Shown here: piece by piece, positions 14,319-21,565 of the stretch | Numbering within the stretch: the first letter of the stretch is position 1 | Layout of the letters: each line of letters begins with the position of its first letter | Source of the DNA: Bacteroidota bacterium | Lineage (GTDB): Bacteria > Bacteroidota > Bacteroidia > Chitinophagales > Chitinophagaceae | Direction of reading: 5' to 3' | NCBI GenBank assembly: GCA_018267965.1 | Contig: JAFDXK010000002.1 | Span: 1 to 64,000, forward strand | DNA: 64,000 bases | Made by a program: the position numbers and the translations under genes | The notes under the pieces: model-generated | Database searches by the model: none | What the model saw: the letters and a program-made list of their open reading frames with translations, nothing else | What the model was told of the DNA's origin: nothing

Positions 14319-16511
14319 ATGTCATCACTGCGATATCTCGCCCTGCAAGAAATGGCTTCTGAAGATAAAAAGGTAGCCCACTATGGCGGTAAGAAAGTTA
14401 CTGCCATGTTTGCCAGCAATGTATTTACCGGACGTGCAATGCGCGAATGGTTGAGCGATGAGGCTTATAAAAGCCTGATGAACTCAGCTAAAACGGGAAG
14501 CAAAATAGACCGCAGAATGGCAGACCAGATAGCTGCAGGTATGAAAGCCTGGGCAGAAGATCGTGGTGTTACGCACTTCACTCACTGGTTTCAACCCCTT
14601 ACAGGTACTACTGCCGAAAAACATGATTCATTCTTTACCATTAAAAGCGATGGTACTGCTATAGAAATATTTGATGGTGATGCGCTGATACAACAAGAAC
14701 CGGATGCATCAAGTTTCCCTAACGGTGGTATACGCGCTACATTCGAAGCTCGTGGTTATACGGCATGGGATCCTTCATCACCTGCATTCATTATGGAAGC
14801 TGCCAATGGTAAAACATTGTGCATCCCTACTATATTCATTGCTTACAACGGCGAATCGCTTGACTATAAAGCGCCATTGCTGAAATCAATAGCAGCATTG
14901 GATAAAGCTGCTGTTGATGTATGTCATTACTTCGATAAAAACGTTACTAAAGTAACTTGTACACTGGGCTGGGAACAAGAGTATTTCGTTGTTGATGAAA
15001 CACTGGCTAATGCCCGCCCTGACTTAGTAATGTGCGGACGTACACTGGTAGGCCACTCACCTGCTAAAGGTCAGCAATTAGAAGACCACTACTTTGGTTC
15101 TATACCTGACCGCGTATATGAATTCATGCAAGACTTCGAACAGGAGTCTTACAAACTGGGTATTCCATTACGTACCCGTCACAACGAGGTGGCACCGGGA
15201 CAGTTTGAGTGTGCTCCTATATTTGAAGAGTGTAACATCGCAGTTGACCACAACTCTCTGTTGATGGATGTGATGAACAAAGTAGCAAAACGTCACAAGC
15301 TGAAAGTATTGTTGCACGAGAAACCATTTGCAGGTGTAAACGGTAGTGGTAAGCACAATAACTGGAGCCTTGCTACAGATACAGGCGTTAACCTTTTAGC
15401 TCCGGGCAAAACACCGCGTACCAACCTGATGTTCCTTACGTTCTTCGTAAATGCCATCAAAGCTGTACACGACCATGCAGATTTGTTACGTGCTGCAATA
15501 GCATCTGCTAACAACGACCACCGTTTGGGTGCAAACGAAGCTCCTCCGGCTATCATCTCTGTATATATAGGTAAGTTCCTTTCTGAAGTATTAGACGAAG
15601 TTGAAACACGTGTGAAAGATAAATTCAGCGAGCAAGATGAAGTAATACTGAAACTGGATATACACAAGCAAATACCTGAGTTGCTGATGGATAACACCGA
15701 CCGCAACCGTACCAGTCCGTTCGCATTCACAGGTAATAAATTTGAATTCCGTGCGGTAGGTTCTTCTGCTAACTGCGGTTCACCGATGACTGTGTTGAAC
15801 ACTATCATGACAGAAAGCCTTCGTGGTTTCAAACGTGATGTAGATGCCCTGATAGAAAAAGGTGAGAAAAAAGAAGTGGCGTTAATGCACGTATTGCGGG
15901 ATTATATCACTAAATCGAAAAACATACGTTTTGAAGGTGATAACTATAGCGAAGCATGGGCTGAAGAAGCTAAGAAACGTGGCTTGAACAACTTCAAAAC
16001 TACACCTGAAGCATTGGACGCTTTGGTAACAGATGCTGCTAAGAAAGTGTTCCTTGACAATGGTATCTATAGCGAGCGCGAACTGGAAGCTCGTCACGAA
16101 ATACTGTTGGAAGAGTATGTGAAGAAAGTACAGATTGAAGCTCGCATTCTGGGCTACATGGCTACTAACCACATCTTACCTGCAGCTGTAAACTATCAGA
16201 ACGTATTGATCAACAACGTTCGTGGTTTGAAAGAAGTAGGTTTAGGTGAGAGCGCATACAAAGCACAAAAGAATTTGCTGACTGTATTAAGTGAGCATAT
16301 TCAAAAAGTGAATGACAATGTAGAAGCTATGATTGAAGCTCGTAAAAAAGCAAACAACGTAGACGATATGCACAAACGCGCTGCAATGTATTGCAACGAA
16401 GTAAAAACATACTTTGAAGAAATACGCTACCACGCAGATAAACTGGAGCTGCTTGTTGAAGACAAAACATGGCCGCTGCCTAAATATCGCGAGTTACTGT
16501 ACTTACGTTAA
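14319..16511 (+). CDS. glnN: Glutamine synthetase, type III (GSIII/GlnN)
   Basis: GSIII makes glutamine from glutamate, ammonia and ATP. The 730-residue length is typical of type III and much longer than GlnA type I. The N-terminal type-III signature THWFQPLTGTTAEKHDSF is followed by the catalytic domain with LGWEQEYFVVDE, RHNEVAPGQFE and the ATP-site region (NGSGKHNNWS), and FAFTGNKFEFRAVGSS. The long helical C-terminal region (from ~residue 540) is also a type III trait. It is transcribed alone from a clear promoter to a strong terminator. No PII or ntr regulator is adjacent. Confidence 0.96.
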   Translation: MSSLRYLALQEMASEDKKVAHYGGKKVTAMFASNVFTGRAMREWLSDEAYKSLMNSAKTGSKIDRRMADQIAAGMKAWAEDRGVTHFTHWFQPLTGTTAEKHDSFFTIKSDGTAIEIFDGDALIQQEPDASSFPNGGIRATFEARGYTAWDPSSPAFIMEAANGKTLCIPTIFIAYNGESLDYKAPLLKSIAALDKAAVDVCHYFDKNVTKVTCTLGWEQEYFVVDETLANARPDLVMCGRTLVGHSPAKGQQLEDHYFGSIPDRVYEFMQDFEQESYKLGIPLRTRHNEVAPGQFECAPIFEECNIAVDHNSLLMDVMNKVAKRHKLKVLLHEKPFAGVNGSGKHNNWSLATDTGVNLLAPGKTPRTNLMFLTFFVNAIKAVHDHADLLRAAIASANNDHRLGANEAPPAIISVYIGKFLSEVLDEVETRVKDKFSEQDEVILKLDIHKQIPELLMDNTDRNRTSPFAFTGNKFEFRAVGSSANCGSPMTVLNTIMTESLRGFKRDVDALIEKGEKKEVALMHVLRDYITKSKNIRFEGDNYSEAWAEEAKKRGLNNFKTTPEALDALVTDAAKKVFLDNGIYSERELEARHEILLEEYVKKVQIEARILGYMATNHILPAAVNYQNVLINNVRGLKEVGLGESAYKAQKNLLTVLSEHIQKVNDNVEAMIEARKKANNVDDMHKRAAMYCNEVKTYFEEIRYHADKLELLVEDKTWPLPKYRELLYLR

Positions 16512-16520
16512 TATATATCG

Positions 16521-16550
16521 AACCCCCGCAAACGCGGGGGTTTGTTTTTT
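16521..16550 (+). terminator. Strong terminator after glutamine synthetase
   Basis: A 9-bp stem AACCCCCGC / GCGGGGGTT with an AAAC loop, followed by a T-rich run (TTGTTTTTT). Confidence 0.85.
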
Positions 16551-16561
16551 AATACACTATT

Positions 16562-17149
16562 ATGAACAACTATACTATACGATTAATTACGACAAAGGAT
16601 GCCGAAGCGGCACGAAATGTTTATGCGCCTTATGTACTGCACACTGGCATCAGCTTTGAATACGAAGTACCTACGGTGGATGAGTTCAAAAAGAAAATAG
16701 AGAAGATAACTGCGCAATATCCCTGGCTGGTATGTGAGTGTGACGGCGAGATAGCGGGATATGCTTATGGCAGCACCCACCGCGACAGGAAAGGATATCA
16801 GTGGTCGCCGGAAGTGACAGTGTACTTATCAGAGAAGTATCACCGCAAAGGAATAGCGCGGGTATTATACAGTGCATTGTTTGAAATGCTGAAGATGCAA
16901 GGTTATTACAACCTGTTTGCAGGAGTGCTGGTGACAAACGAAAAGAGTGTAGCATTTCACCGGGCAATGGGCTTTGAAGATATAGGTCTGTTTAAGAACA
17001 TAGGCTATAAACTGGGCGAATGGCATACTAACCTGTGGTTGCAATATGAATTGCAAAAGCCGATACCCACACCGCAAGAGCCGATAGCTATTGGAGAGAT
17101 AATTGGAACTGAAGAATTTGAGAAGATAATGGATAGGGCGAATGGGTAA
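16562..17149 (+). CDS. GNAT acetyltransferase, phosphinothricin/amino-acid N-acyltransferase type
   Basis: A 195-residue acetyl-CoA-dependent N-acetyltransferase. The fold runs from IRLITTKDAEAARNVYAPYV through VTVYLSEKYHRKGIARVLY (acetyl-CoA pyrophosphate loop) to VLVTNEKSVAFHRAMGFEDI and GYKLGEWHTNLWLQYEL. The last two blocks are typical of the Pat/Bar/MddA group, which acetylate phosphinothricin, methionine sulfoximine or related amino acids. A C-terminal extension of ~25 residues is unusual for the group. It directly follows glutamine synthetase, the target of phosphinothricin; that is suggestive, but a terminator separates them. Confidence 0.85.
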   Translation: MNNYTIRLITTKDAEAARNVYAPYVLHTGISFEYEVPTVDEFKKKIEKITAQYPWLVCECDGEIAGYAYGSTHRDRKGYQWSPEVTVYLSEKYHRKGIARVLYSALFEMLKMQGYYNLFAGVLVTNEKSVAFHRAMGFEDIGLFKNIGYKLGEWHTNLWLQYELQKPIPTPQEPIAIGEIIGTEEFEKIMDRANG

Positions 17150-17164
17150 TTATGCGAAAACACT

Positions 17165-17200
17165 TAATAATAAGCCCCATAATTATGGGGCTTATTATTA
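17165..17200. terminator. Bidirectional terminator, 36-bp perfect palindrome
   Basis: TAATAATAAGCCCCATAA on one side is mirrored exactly by TTATGGGGCTTATTATTA. It lies between convergent genes, with T-rich ends on both strands. It overlaps the last bases of the small lipoprotein gene. Confidence 0.8.
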
Positions 17201-17314
17201 GCAATGACTTCCTTTGTGTTTATGCGACCCTTTGAAAGTATAACAAGACGAAAGCCCTGCTAAACCAATACTTATGATAAGCAAAAGTGAATAGCGAATT
17301 AACATATTTTTCAT
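17198..17314 (-). CDS. Tiny lipoprotein (38 residues)
   Basis: From the ATG at 17314 the sequence is a signal peptide with lipobox (MKNMLIRYSLLLIISIGLAG followed by LSSC) and a 15-residue mature tail containing SHKHKGSHC, rich in His and Lys with a final Cys. A longer frame from 17383 overlaps the upstream gene and lacks the clean signal start. The mature peptide could bind metal. It follows the cytochrome-like lipoprotein gene by ten bases and is probably in the same transcript. The gene is small, so the call rests on the lipobox. Confidence 0.55.
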   Translation of the reverse strand: MKNMLIRYSLLLIISIGLAGLSSCYTFKGSHKHKGSHC

Positions 17315-17324
17315 TGCGCACAAT

Positions 17325-17852
17325 TTATTTTGAGAAAATATAATCAACAGATGCCGATTTATGACAGCTTCCGCACATACCACTCATTAAATTAGCTCCT
17401 CGCATAACCATACCCGAAGTATCTGTGGCAATTGTACCGTCAGGTTTCAGCATAAAGTATTCCCAGTCATTGTTATTAGGGTTAAAGTTATTCCCCCTTT
17501 TTACCATAGCAGTAAATTCATTCACTGTACCAGCAGTGTTAGAAGAATGTTTGACAATAATAGTACCTGTTGGGTATTTGCCATTAACAGCGTTTTGGCC
17601 ATTTTTAAAATAAACCTGCCTTGTAACTGAGCTATCATTATTAGCATGAGCCATCGCACCCAATAGCGGGTCCGGTCCATGTTTTGTGGATTGCAGTGTC
17701 CAGTTCATAAAGTCTTTAAAGGAATTATTGTCTGCAATGTATTCTGAGGCAGTTGTTGTAGTGTTGGTAGCATTGTCTGTTTTTTTGCAGGATTCAATTG
17801 ACAATACTCCGATAGCAACTGAGGCAACCAATAGAAATATTTTCTTTTTCAT
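17325..17852 (-). CDS. Cytochrome P460-like haem lipoprotein
   Basis: A 175-residue lipoprotein (lipobox IESC). The mature part has the cytochrome P460-type pattern YPTGTIIVKHSS, a MVKRGNNFNP loop, DWEYFML and a C-terminal CGSCH haem c attachment motif followed by SVDYIFSK. Related proteins bind one covalent haem in the periplasm and act in oxidation of small nitrogen compounds or in NO or stress handling; the function here is not known. It lies in a minus-strand group with a metal-binding peptide and an ECF sigma factor, which suggests a stress regulon. Confidence 0.75.
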   Translation of the reverse strand: MKKKIFLLVASVAIGVLSIESCKKTDNATNTTTTASEYIADNNSFKDFMNWTLQSTKHGPDPLLGAMAHANNDSSVTRQVYFKNGQNAVNGKYPTGTIIVKHSSNTAGTVNEFTAMVKRGNNFNPNNNDWEYFMLKPDGTIATDTSGMVMRGANLMSGMCGSCHKSASVDYIFSK

Positions 17853-17888
17853 AAGCTAATTATTTAAGATAATTTTTGTGAAAACCAC

Positions 17889-17910
17889 AAGGGGTTACCC
17901 CTAACCCCTT
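17889..17910 (-). terminator. Hairpin after the metal-binding peptide gene
   Basis: AAGGGGTTA / TAACCCCTT with a CCCC loop, 21 bp past the stop codon; a GGTTTT stretch follows on the minus strand. It separates that gene from the haem lipoprotein gene. Confidence 0.6.
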
Positions 17911-17930
17911 GCTTTGCCACTAATACCCTG

Positions 17931-18158
17931 TTATTTCTTTTTCATCTCTTTTTTACACGCATCAGTACAGGTATGGCCTTTTTCTCCATGGGCATACATA
18001 TGCTTACCGTCTTTACAGGCGGCAGTACACACATGTTCCTTCATCTCCATTTTCTTTTCTTCTTTTTTGGTATCTTTTTTATGGTCTTGTGCTAAGGCTG
18101 TAGTGCCATAAGAAGCAACCAGTACGGTTGCTAACAGGAATAATTTCAAGCTTTTCAT
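17931..18158 (-). CDS. Small secreted Cys/His-rich peptide, putative metal binder
   Basis: A 75-residue protein with a signal peptide (MKSLKLFLLATVLVASYGTT, then ALAQ cleavage), a lysine/glutamate-rich stretch and two matching units, HVCTAACKDG and HTCTDACKKE, separated by KHMYAHGEKG. The paired CxxxC motifs with flanking His residues would suit binding of copper, zinc or a similar ion in the periplasm. I do not recognise a named family. It lies between the anti-sigma gene and the haem lipoprotein gene. Confidence 0.7.
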   Translation of the reverse strand: MKSLKLFLLATVLVASYGTTALAQDHKKDTKKEEKKMEMKEHVCTAACKDGKHMYAHGEKGHTCTDACKKEMKKK

Positions 18159-18243
18159 TGTTTTTGATTTTGTGTTAATAATTAGTTTCTGTTTATGTAG
18201 TCGAACTAATTATCAAAACCTTACAGAAGAGCTGAATATTTTT

Positions 18244-18486
18244 TTATTTAATGCTTTCAGACAGCTCTCTTTTCTCGGCATCAGAGAGAGATTGAGTCTC
18301 CGCAACATCATGGATATGCTTTAACCTGTCGGAGATAAATTTATTTTGAATGGCAAACATTTTACAGAGGCTGCACATAGACAGGTGCATCCATAATAGC
18401 ATACGCTCTTTAACAGAAAGATTTTTTTCTTCTTTCTTAACAATCAGAAAAGATGCCTGTTCACAACTCAACATTAACCGTTTCAT
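18244..18486 (-). CDS. Mini anti-sigma factor, zinc-finger (zf-HC2-like)
   Basis: An 80-residue cytoplasmic protein starting MKRLMLSCEQASFLIVKKEE, then LSVKERMLLWMHLSMCSLCK. The HxxxCxxC pattern (His34, Cys38, Cys41) and the overall layout match short zinc-binding anti-sigma factors encoded next to ECF sigma genes. It lacks a membrane segment, so it would act as a soluble, possibly redox-sensitive inhibitor. It follows the sigma factor gene by nine bases in the same direction, which strongly supports the pairing. Confidence 0.75.
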   Translation of the reverse strand: MKRLMLSCEQASFLIVKKEEKNLSVKERMLLWMHLSMCSLCKMFAIQNKFISDRLKHIHDVAETQSLSDAEKRELSESIK

Positions 18487-18495
18487 GCCACAAAA

Positions 18496-19071
18496 TTATT
18501 TATAAAACCAATTCTTTTCAAGGCAGGCCCGTAACTGTAATTTAGCCCTATGTACTAATACCCAATAATTAGACGAAGATATATCCAATACCTTACAAAT
18601 CTCGTCTGATTCCATATCGTCAATGTATTTCATGCTGAACACTGCAAACTGTAACTGCTGTAATTTCTTATAACATTCAGCCAGCACTTTTCGCAACTCC
18701 TTATTTTCTATAGAATCATCGGCAGAAACCTGCCATGCTTTGGGCATCAGCACTTTATCCCATGAACCCTCTGCATCAAAATAGTCATTATGATTTTCAA
18801 ATTCGGTTAAGTACTGTGTTAACTCTTTAGCTTGTTTCCTGTAGTAATCTGTTATTTTGTTCTTGCAAATCGAAACCAACCAGCTTTTCTCAGAAGCTTC
18901 TCCCTTGTACTGATCCTTACCTTTCCAGGCGCTTAAAAATATATCCTGTACAATATCTTTGGCATGTATCTTATCGTTTACACGGCAACAAATAAAGTTG
19001 TAAAGAAAATCGGCATAATTGTCAATCCATTTTTCAGGATTTAGTATGTTGTTATTTATTGTGCCGCTCAT
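18496..19071 (-). CDS. ECF-type RNA polymerase sigma factor
   Basis: A 191-residue sigma-70 family protein. Region 2 is FLYNFICCRVNDKIHAKDIV followed by QDIFLSAWKG; region 4 is MESDEICKVLDISSSNYWVL with VHRAKLQLRACLEKNWF at the C-terminus. Between them is an unusually long linker (residues ~85-120). The C-terminal form is typical of sigma factors paired with the small zinc-finger protein found directly downstream. It is divergent from osmC across 71 bp, so both may respond to the same oxidative or thiol stress. Confidence 0.88.
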   Translation of the reverse strand: MSGTINNNILNPEKWIDNYADFLYNFICCRVNDKIHAKDIVQDIFLSAWKGKDQYKGEASEKSWLVSICKNKITDYYRKQAKELTQYLTEFENHNDYFDAEGSWDKVLMPKAWQVSADDSIENKELRKVLAECYKKLQQLQFAVFSMKYIDDMESDEICKVLDISSSNYWVLVHRAKLQLRACLEKNWFYK

Positions 19072-19142
19072 TCAACTGCTAAATTATAGTATTCTGGAAT
19101 TATCATTACTATTTATGAAAAATCTGTACTTAACTTTAGAAC

Positions 19143-19613
19143 ATGAGCAAACAACACCACTACGCAGCTACTATTACATGGACAGGCAATAAAGGAGAAG
19201 GCACTATAAAGTATGATGCTTATGAAAGGGCGCATACCTTATCTGTAACTGGTAAGCCTGATATACTGTGTTCATCTGATACACCATTCAGGGGGGATGG
19301 TAGTAAATACAATCCTGAAGATATGCTGCTGTATTCCTTATCCAGTTGCCATATGCTTTGGTACCTGCACCTGTGCGCGGATGCCGGCGTGATTGTAACC
19401 GATTATGTAGATGAGGCTAAAGGAACCTTAACCATGGATACTCCCGAAGGAGCGCGATTTACAGAGGTAAAATTGTATCCAGTTGTAACAGTAGCTGACG
19501 CGTCAATGATTGATAAAGCCAATGAGCTGCATGACAAAGCGCATCGTTCCTGTTTTATTGCCAAGTCGGTAAATTTTCCGGTAGGGCATGAGCCTAAAGC
19601 TGTGGTGAAATAA
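19143..19613 (+). CDS. OsmC/Ohr family peroxide-stress protein
   Basis: A 156-residue thiol-dependent peroxidase-like protein. Core features are YDAYERAHTLSV, the helix LLYSLSSCHMLWYLHLCADA with one of the reactive cysteines, and the second Cys in AHRSCFIAKSVNFPVG. OsmC-type dimers reduce organic hydroperoxides in the cytoplasm. The variant with SSCHMLWYLHLC is a distinct OsmC subgroup rather than classical Ohr. Its stop codon overlaps the start of the next acetyltransferase gene (TAATG), so the two are translationally coupled. Confidence 0.87.
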   Translation: MSKQHHYAATITWTGNKGEGTIKYDAYERAHTLSVTGKPDILCSSDTPFRGDGSKYNPEDMLLYSLSSCHMLWYLHLCADAGVIVTDYVDEAKGTLTMDTPEGARFTEVKLYPVVTVADASMIDKANELHDKAHRSCFIAKSVNFPVGHEPKAVVK

Positions 19614-20056
19614 TGTACACACTACGCCCATATCATAAAGGTGATTATCAACAAGTCATCAAATTATTTCTGCTCAATACACCAGAGTATTTTTGCCCTC
19701 CTGAGCAAGAGGATTTAGAACGTTATCTAAGTGTTGAAATTGAAAACTTCTTTGTAATAGAAGACGAGGATGAGGTAGTAGCAACGGGCGGTAGTAATAT
19801 TAAAGGTGATATTGGTTACCTGTCATGGTATATCGTGCACCCCGGATATCATGGTAAAGGATATGGGAAACTACTGGCTCAAAAGAACCTTGATATTTTA
19901 AAGTCGAATCCTAAACTGAATGGCATAAAAGTCCGCACATCTCAATTAGTATATCCTTTTTATGAAAAAATGGGATTTGTACTTATCAGCACAACCGATA
20001 ATTACTGGGGAGAAGGAATGCACCTTTACGAGATGCAACTTCAATCTACGAAGTAG
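19613..20056 (+). CDS. GNAT family N-acetyltransferase
   Basis: A 147-residue acetyltransferase with the usual order: an N-terminal strand-helix (YTLRPYHKGDYQQVIKLF), a central GDIGYLSWYIVHPGYHGKGY acetyl-CoA loop (GKGYGKLL) and a C-terminal YPFYEKMGFVLI. The substrate cannot be inferred. It overlaps osmC by one base, and the pair runs as an operon divergent from the ECF sigma gene. Confidence 0.82.
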   Translation: MYTLRPYHKGDYQQVIKLFLLNTPEYFCPPEQEDLERYLSVEIENFFVIEDEDEVVATGGSNIKGDIGYLSWYIVHPGYHGKGYGKLLAQKNLDILKSNPKLNGIKVRTSQLVYPFYEKMGFVLISTTDNYWGEGMHLYEMQLQSTK

Positions 20057-20061
20057 CTTGA

Positions 20062-20220
20062 TTATTGAGCGTATAACAACGGGCTATCATAACCCATAAG
20101 AGTTTCTTCCAACTGCTGTTGATGGGCTTTGAGTTTGGCTTTCGCTTCCCTGAAAGTAATGAAAGTAGCTACTATGTTATACGGGAATCTTAAAATAGAG
20201 TTAGTTAATTTCGCTATCAT
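20062..20220 (-). CDS. Possible small protein of 52 residues
   Basis: An open frame from ATG 20220 to TAA 20062 in an otherwise gene-free 363-bp gap. The product starts MIAKLTNSILRFPYNIVATF and continues with a charged helix (REAKAKLKAHQQQLEETLMG) and ends SPLLYAQ. The hydrophobic then amphipathic layout looks like a small membrane-associated peptide. It has no recognised domain, so the gene is only plausible. Confidence 0.45.
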   Translation of the reverse strand: MIAKLTNSILRFPYNIVATFITFREAKAKLKAHQQQLEETLMGYDSPLLYAQ

Positions 20221-20278
20221 TTTGTTTGTGTTTTAGTTCTTGTTGTAAATATCATCCCCGGCAAGGCTTTAATACTAT

Positions 20279-20319
20279 TTTGACCGCTCTGTTAACGATA
20301 AATTTGTAACCGGTTAACC
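20279..20319 (+). promoter_or_regulatory. Candidate promoter with overlapping palindromes for the sco operon
   Basis: TTTG (20279-20282) and TAAATTTG (20299-20306) are 16 bases apart. TAACCGGTTA (20307-20316) and GGTTAACC (20312-20319) are overlapping palindromes over the expected transcription start and are a likely operator. The leader to scoA would be about 105 bases. Confidence 0.5.
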
Positions 20320-20419
20320 GATGATTAACAAATGGGGCTGCTACTCACATTACTGCTTATCTGCAAGTGATATAGCAGGACAGCGGAATTGCTTATTTTA
20401 GTGCAAATTTTATTGACAG

Positions 20420-21118
20420 ATGAACAAAGTAGTCGCCAATGCGGATGAAGCCATAAAAGGCATAGAATCGGGCATGACGCTGATGCTGGGTGGTTTTGGT
20501 TTGTGTGGTATACCGGAAAACTGTATTACAGCGCTTGTAAAAAAGGGTGTGAAAAATCTTACCTGCATATCCAACAATGCTGGTGTAGATGATTTTGGGA
20601 TAGGGTTGATGCTGCAGCAAAAGCAGGTGAAGAAAATGATTTCCTCTTATGTAGGCGAAAATGCAGAGTTTGAAAGACAATTGTTAAGCGGTGAGTTGGA
20701 GGTTGAGTTGATACCACAAGGCACATTGGCTACACGTTGCATGGCAAGCGGCTACGGTATGCCTGCTGTTTACCTGTTAGCAGGTGTTGGTACAGAAGTG
20801 GCTATTGGTAAAGAAGTAAGAAATTTCAACGGCAAAGAGTATTTGCTGGAACATGCCTTTGATTCTGACTTTGCGATAGTAAAAGCATGGAAAGGTGATA
20901 CACAAGGCAACCTTATTTATAAAGATACTGCCCGCAACTTCAACCCGATGATGGCGATGGCAGGTAAAATAACTATTGCTGAGGTGGAGGAACTTGTTGA
21001 ACCCGGCGAGCTTGACCCTAACTACATTCATACACCGGGTGTGTATGTGCACCGCATTTTCCAGGGAACGAATTATGAGAAACGTATTGAGCAACGCACA
21101 ACCCGTAAACGTAGTTAA
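20420..21118 (+). CDS. scoA: 3-oxoacid CoA-transferase subunit A
   Basis: The A subunit of succinyl-CoA:3-ketoacid CoA-transferase, which moves CoA between succinate and acetoacetate in ketone-body or acetoacetate use. The 232-residue sequence shows [16 protein letters not shown] near the start, [33 protein letters not shown] and [20 protein letters not shown]. The C-terminus ([14 protein letters not shown]) is that of intact family members. Normally scoB follows directly; here a ~440-bp cassette begins exactly at the scoA stop codon. Confidence 0.93.
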   Translation: MNKVVANADEAIKGIESGMTLMLGGFGLCGIPENCITALVKKGVKNLTCISNNAGVDDFGIGLMLQQKQVKKMISSYVGENAEFERQLLSGELEVELIPQGTLATRCMASGYGMPAVYLLAGVGTEVAIGKEVRNFNGKEYLLEHAFDSDFAIVKAWKGDTQGNLIYKDTARNFNPMMAMAGKITIAEVEELVEPGELDPNYIHTPGVYVHRIFQGTNYEKRIEQRTTRKRS

Positions 21119-21152
21119 TGCGATAATAGGACAATGCGACAATACGATAATG
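21118..21152 (+). repeat. Left 8-bp tandem array of the four-helix-bundle cassette
   Basis: ATGCGATA-ATAGGACA-ATGCGACA-ATACGATA-ATG: four 8-bp units plus three bases. It begins on the last base of the scoA stop codon and ends one base before the cassette ORF start. It is the near inverse complement of the right array. Confidence 0.85.
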
Positions 21153-21153
21153 T

Positions 21154-21510
21154 ATGAGAAAAGAATATGAAAACAATCCGGTCGTTAAAAATGCTATCGA
21201 ATTATCATTGATGATAATAAAATATGCGCAACAATTGGAAAATGATAGGAAAAGTGTTGTAGCAAGACAAATATTAAAAAGTGGCACTTCGATTGAGGCG
21301 AATATCATAGAAGCGCAAAGTGCGGAAAGTAAGAGCGATTTTATACATAAAATGAAGATTGCAGATAAAGAAGCTCATGAAACATGGTATTGGCTGTACT
21401 TGTGTGAACAATCTGAAGGTTATCATTTTGAAGAATCTATTAAGACCAAACTAGATGAAGTGATGCGATTATTAAATGCAATAATTAAAACAAGTAAAAC
21501 GAATTCATAA
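21154..21510 (+). CDS. Four-helix-bundle protein (23S rRNA IVS-protein/Avd-like family)
   Basis: A 118-residue all-helical protein: NAIELSLMIIKYAQQLENDR, then VVARQILKSGTSIEANIIEA with the conserved SGTSIxANixEA signature, KMKIADKEAHETWYWLYLCE and LDEVMRLLNAIIKTSK. This family was first noted as the ORF in 23S rRNA intervening sequences, and a relative is the accessory protein (Avd) of diversity-generating retroelements. The biochemical function is unknown; such proteins form pentameric basic rings that bind nucleic acid. The ORF is set tightly between inverted repeat arrays and splits the scoA-scoB pair. Confidence 0.85.
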   Translation: MRKEYENNPVVKNAIELSLMIIKYAQQLENDRKSVVARQILKSGTSIEANIIEAQSAESKSDFIHKMKIADKEAHETWYWLYLCEQSEGYHFEESIKTKLDEVMRLLNAIIKTSKTNS

Positions 21511-21519
21511 CATTTAAAC

Positions 21520-21554
21520 TATTGCCGCATTGCCGTATTGTCGCATTGCCGCAT
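21520..21554 (-). repeat. Right 8-bp tandem array of the four-helix-bundle cassette
   Basis: On the plus strand: TATTGCCG-CATTGCCG-TATTGTCG-CATTGCCG-CAT. Read on the minus strand it gives ATGCGGCA-ATGCGACA-ATACGGCA-ATGCGGCA-ATA, the same unit type as the left array. It ends 11 bases before scoB. Confidence 0.85.
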
Positions 21555-21565
21555 CCCAAAAGATT

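Larger units (their letters stand above)
21118..21554 (+). mobile_element. IVS-like cassette inserted between scoA and scoB
   Basis: A 437-bp unit made of two inverted 8-bp-periodic arrays around one ORF for a four-helix-bundle protein. Bases 21132-21152 and 21528-21548 can pair over 21 positions with one mismatch and one G-U pair, so a transcript would fold into a stem enclosing the ORF. This resembles the intervening sequences of 23S rRNA, which encode the same protein family within a stem cut by RNase III. It lacks a transposase. Mobility and RNA processing are inferred. Confidence 0.6.
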
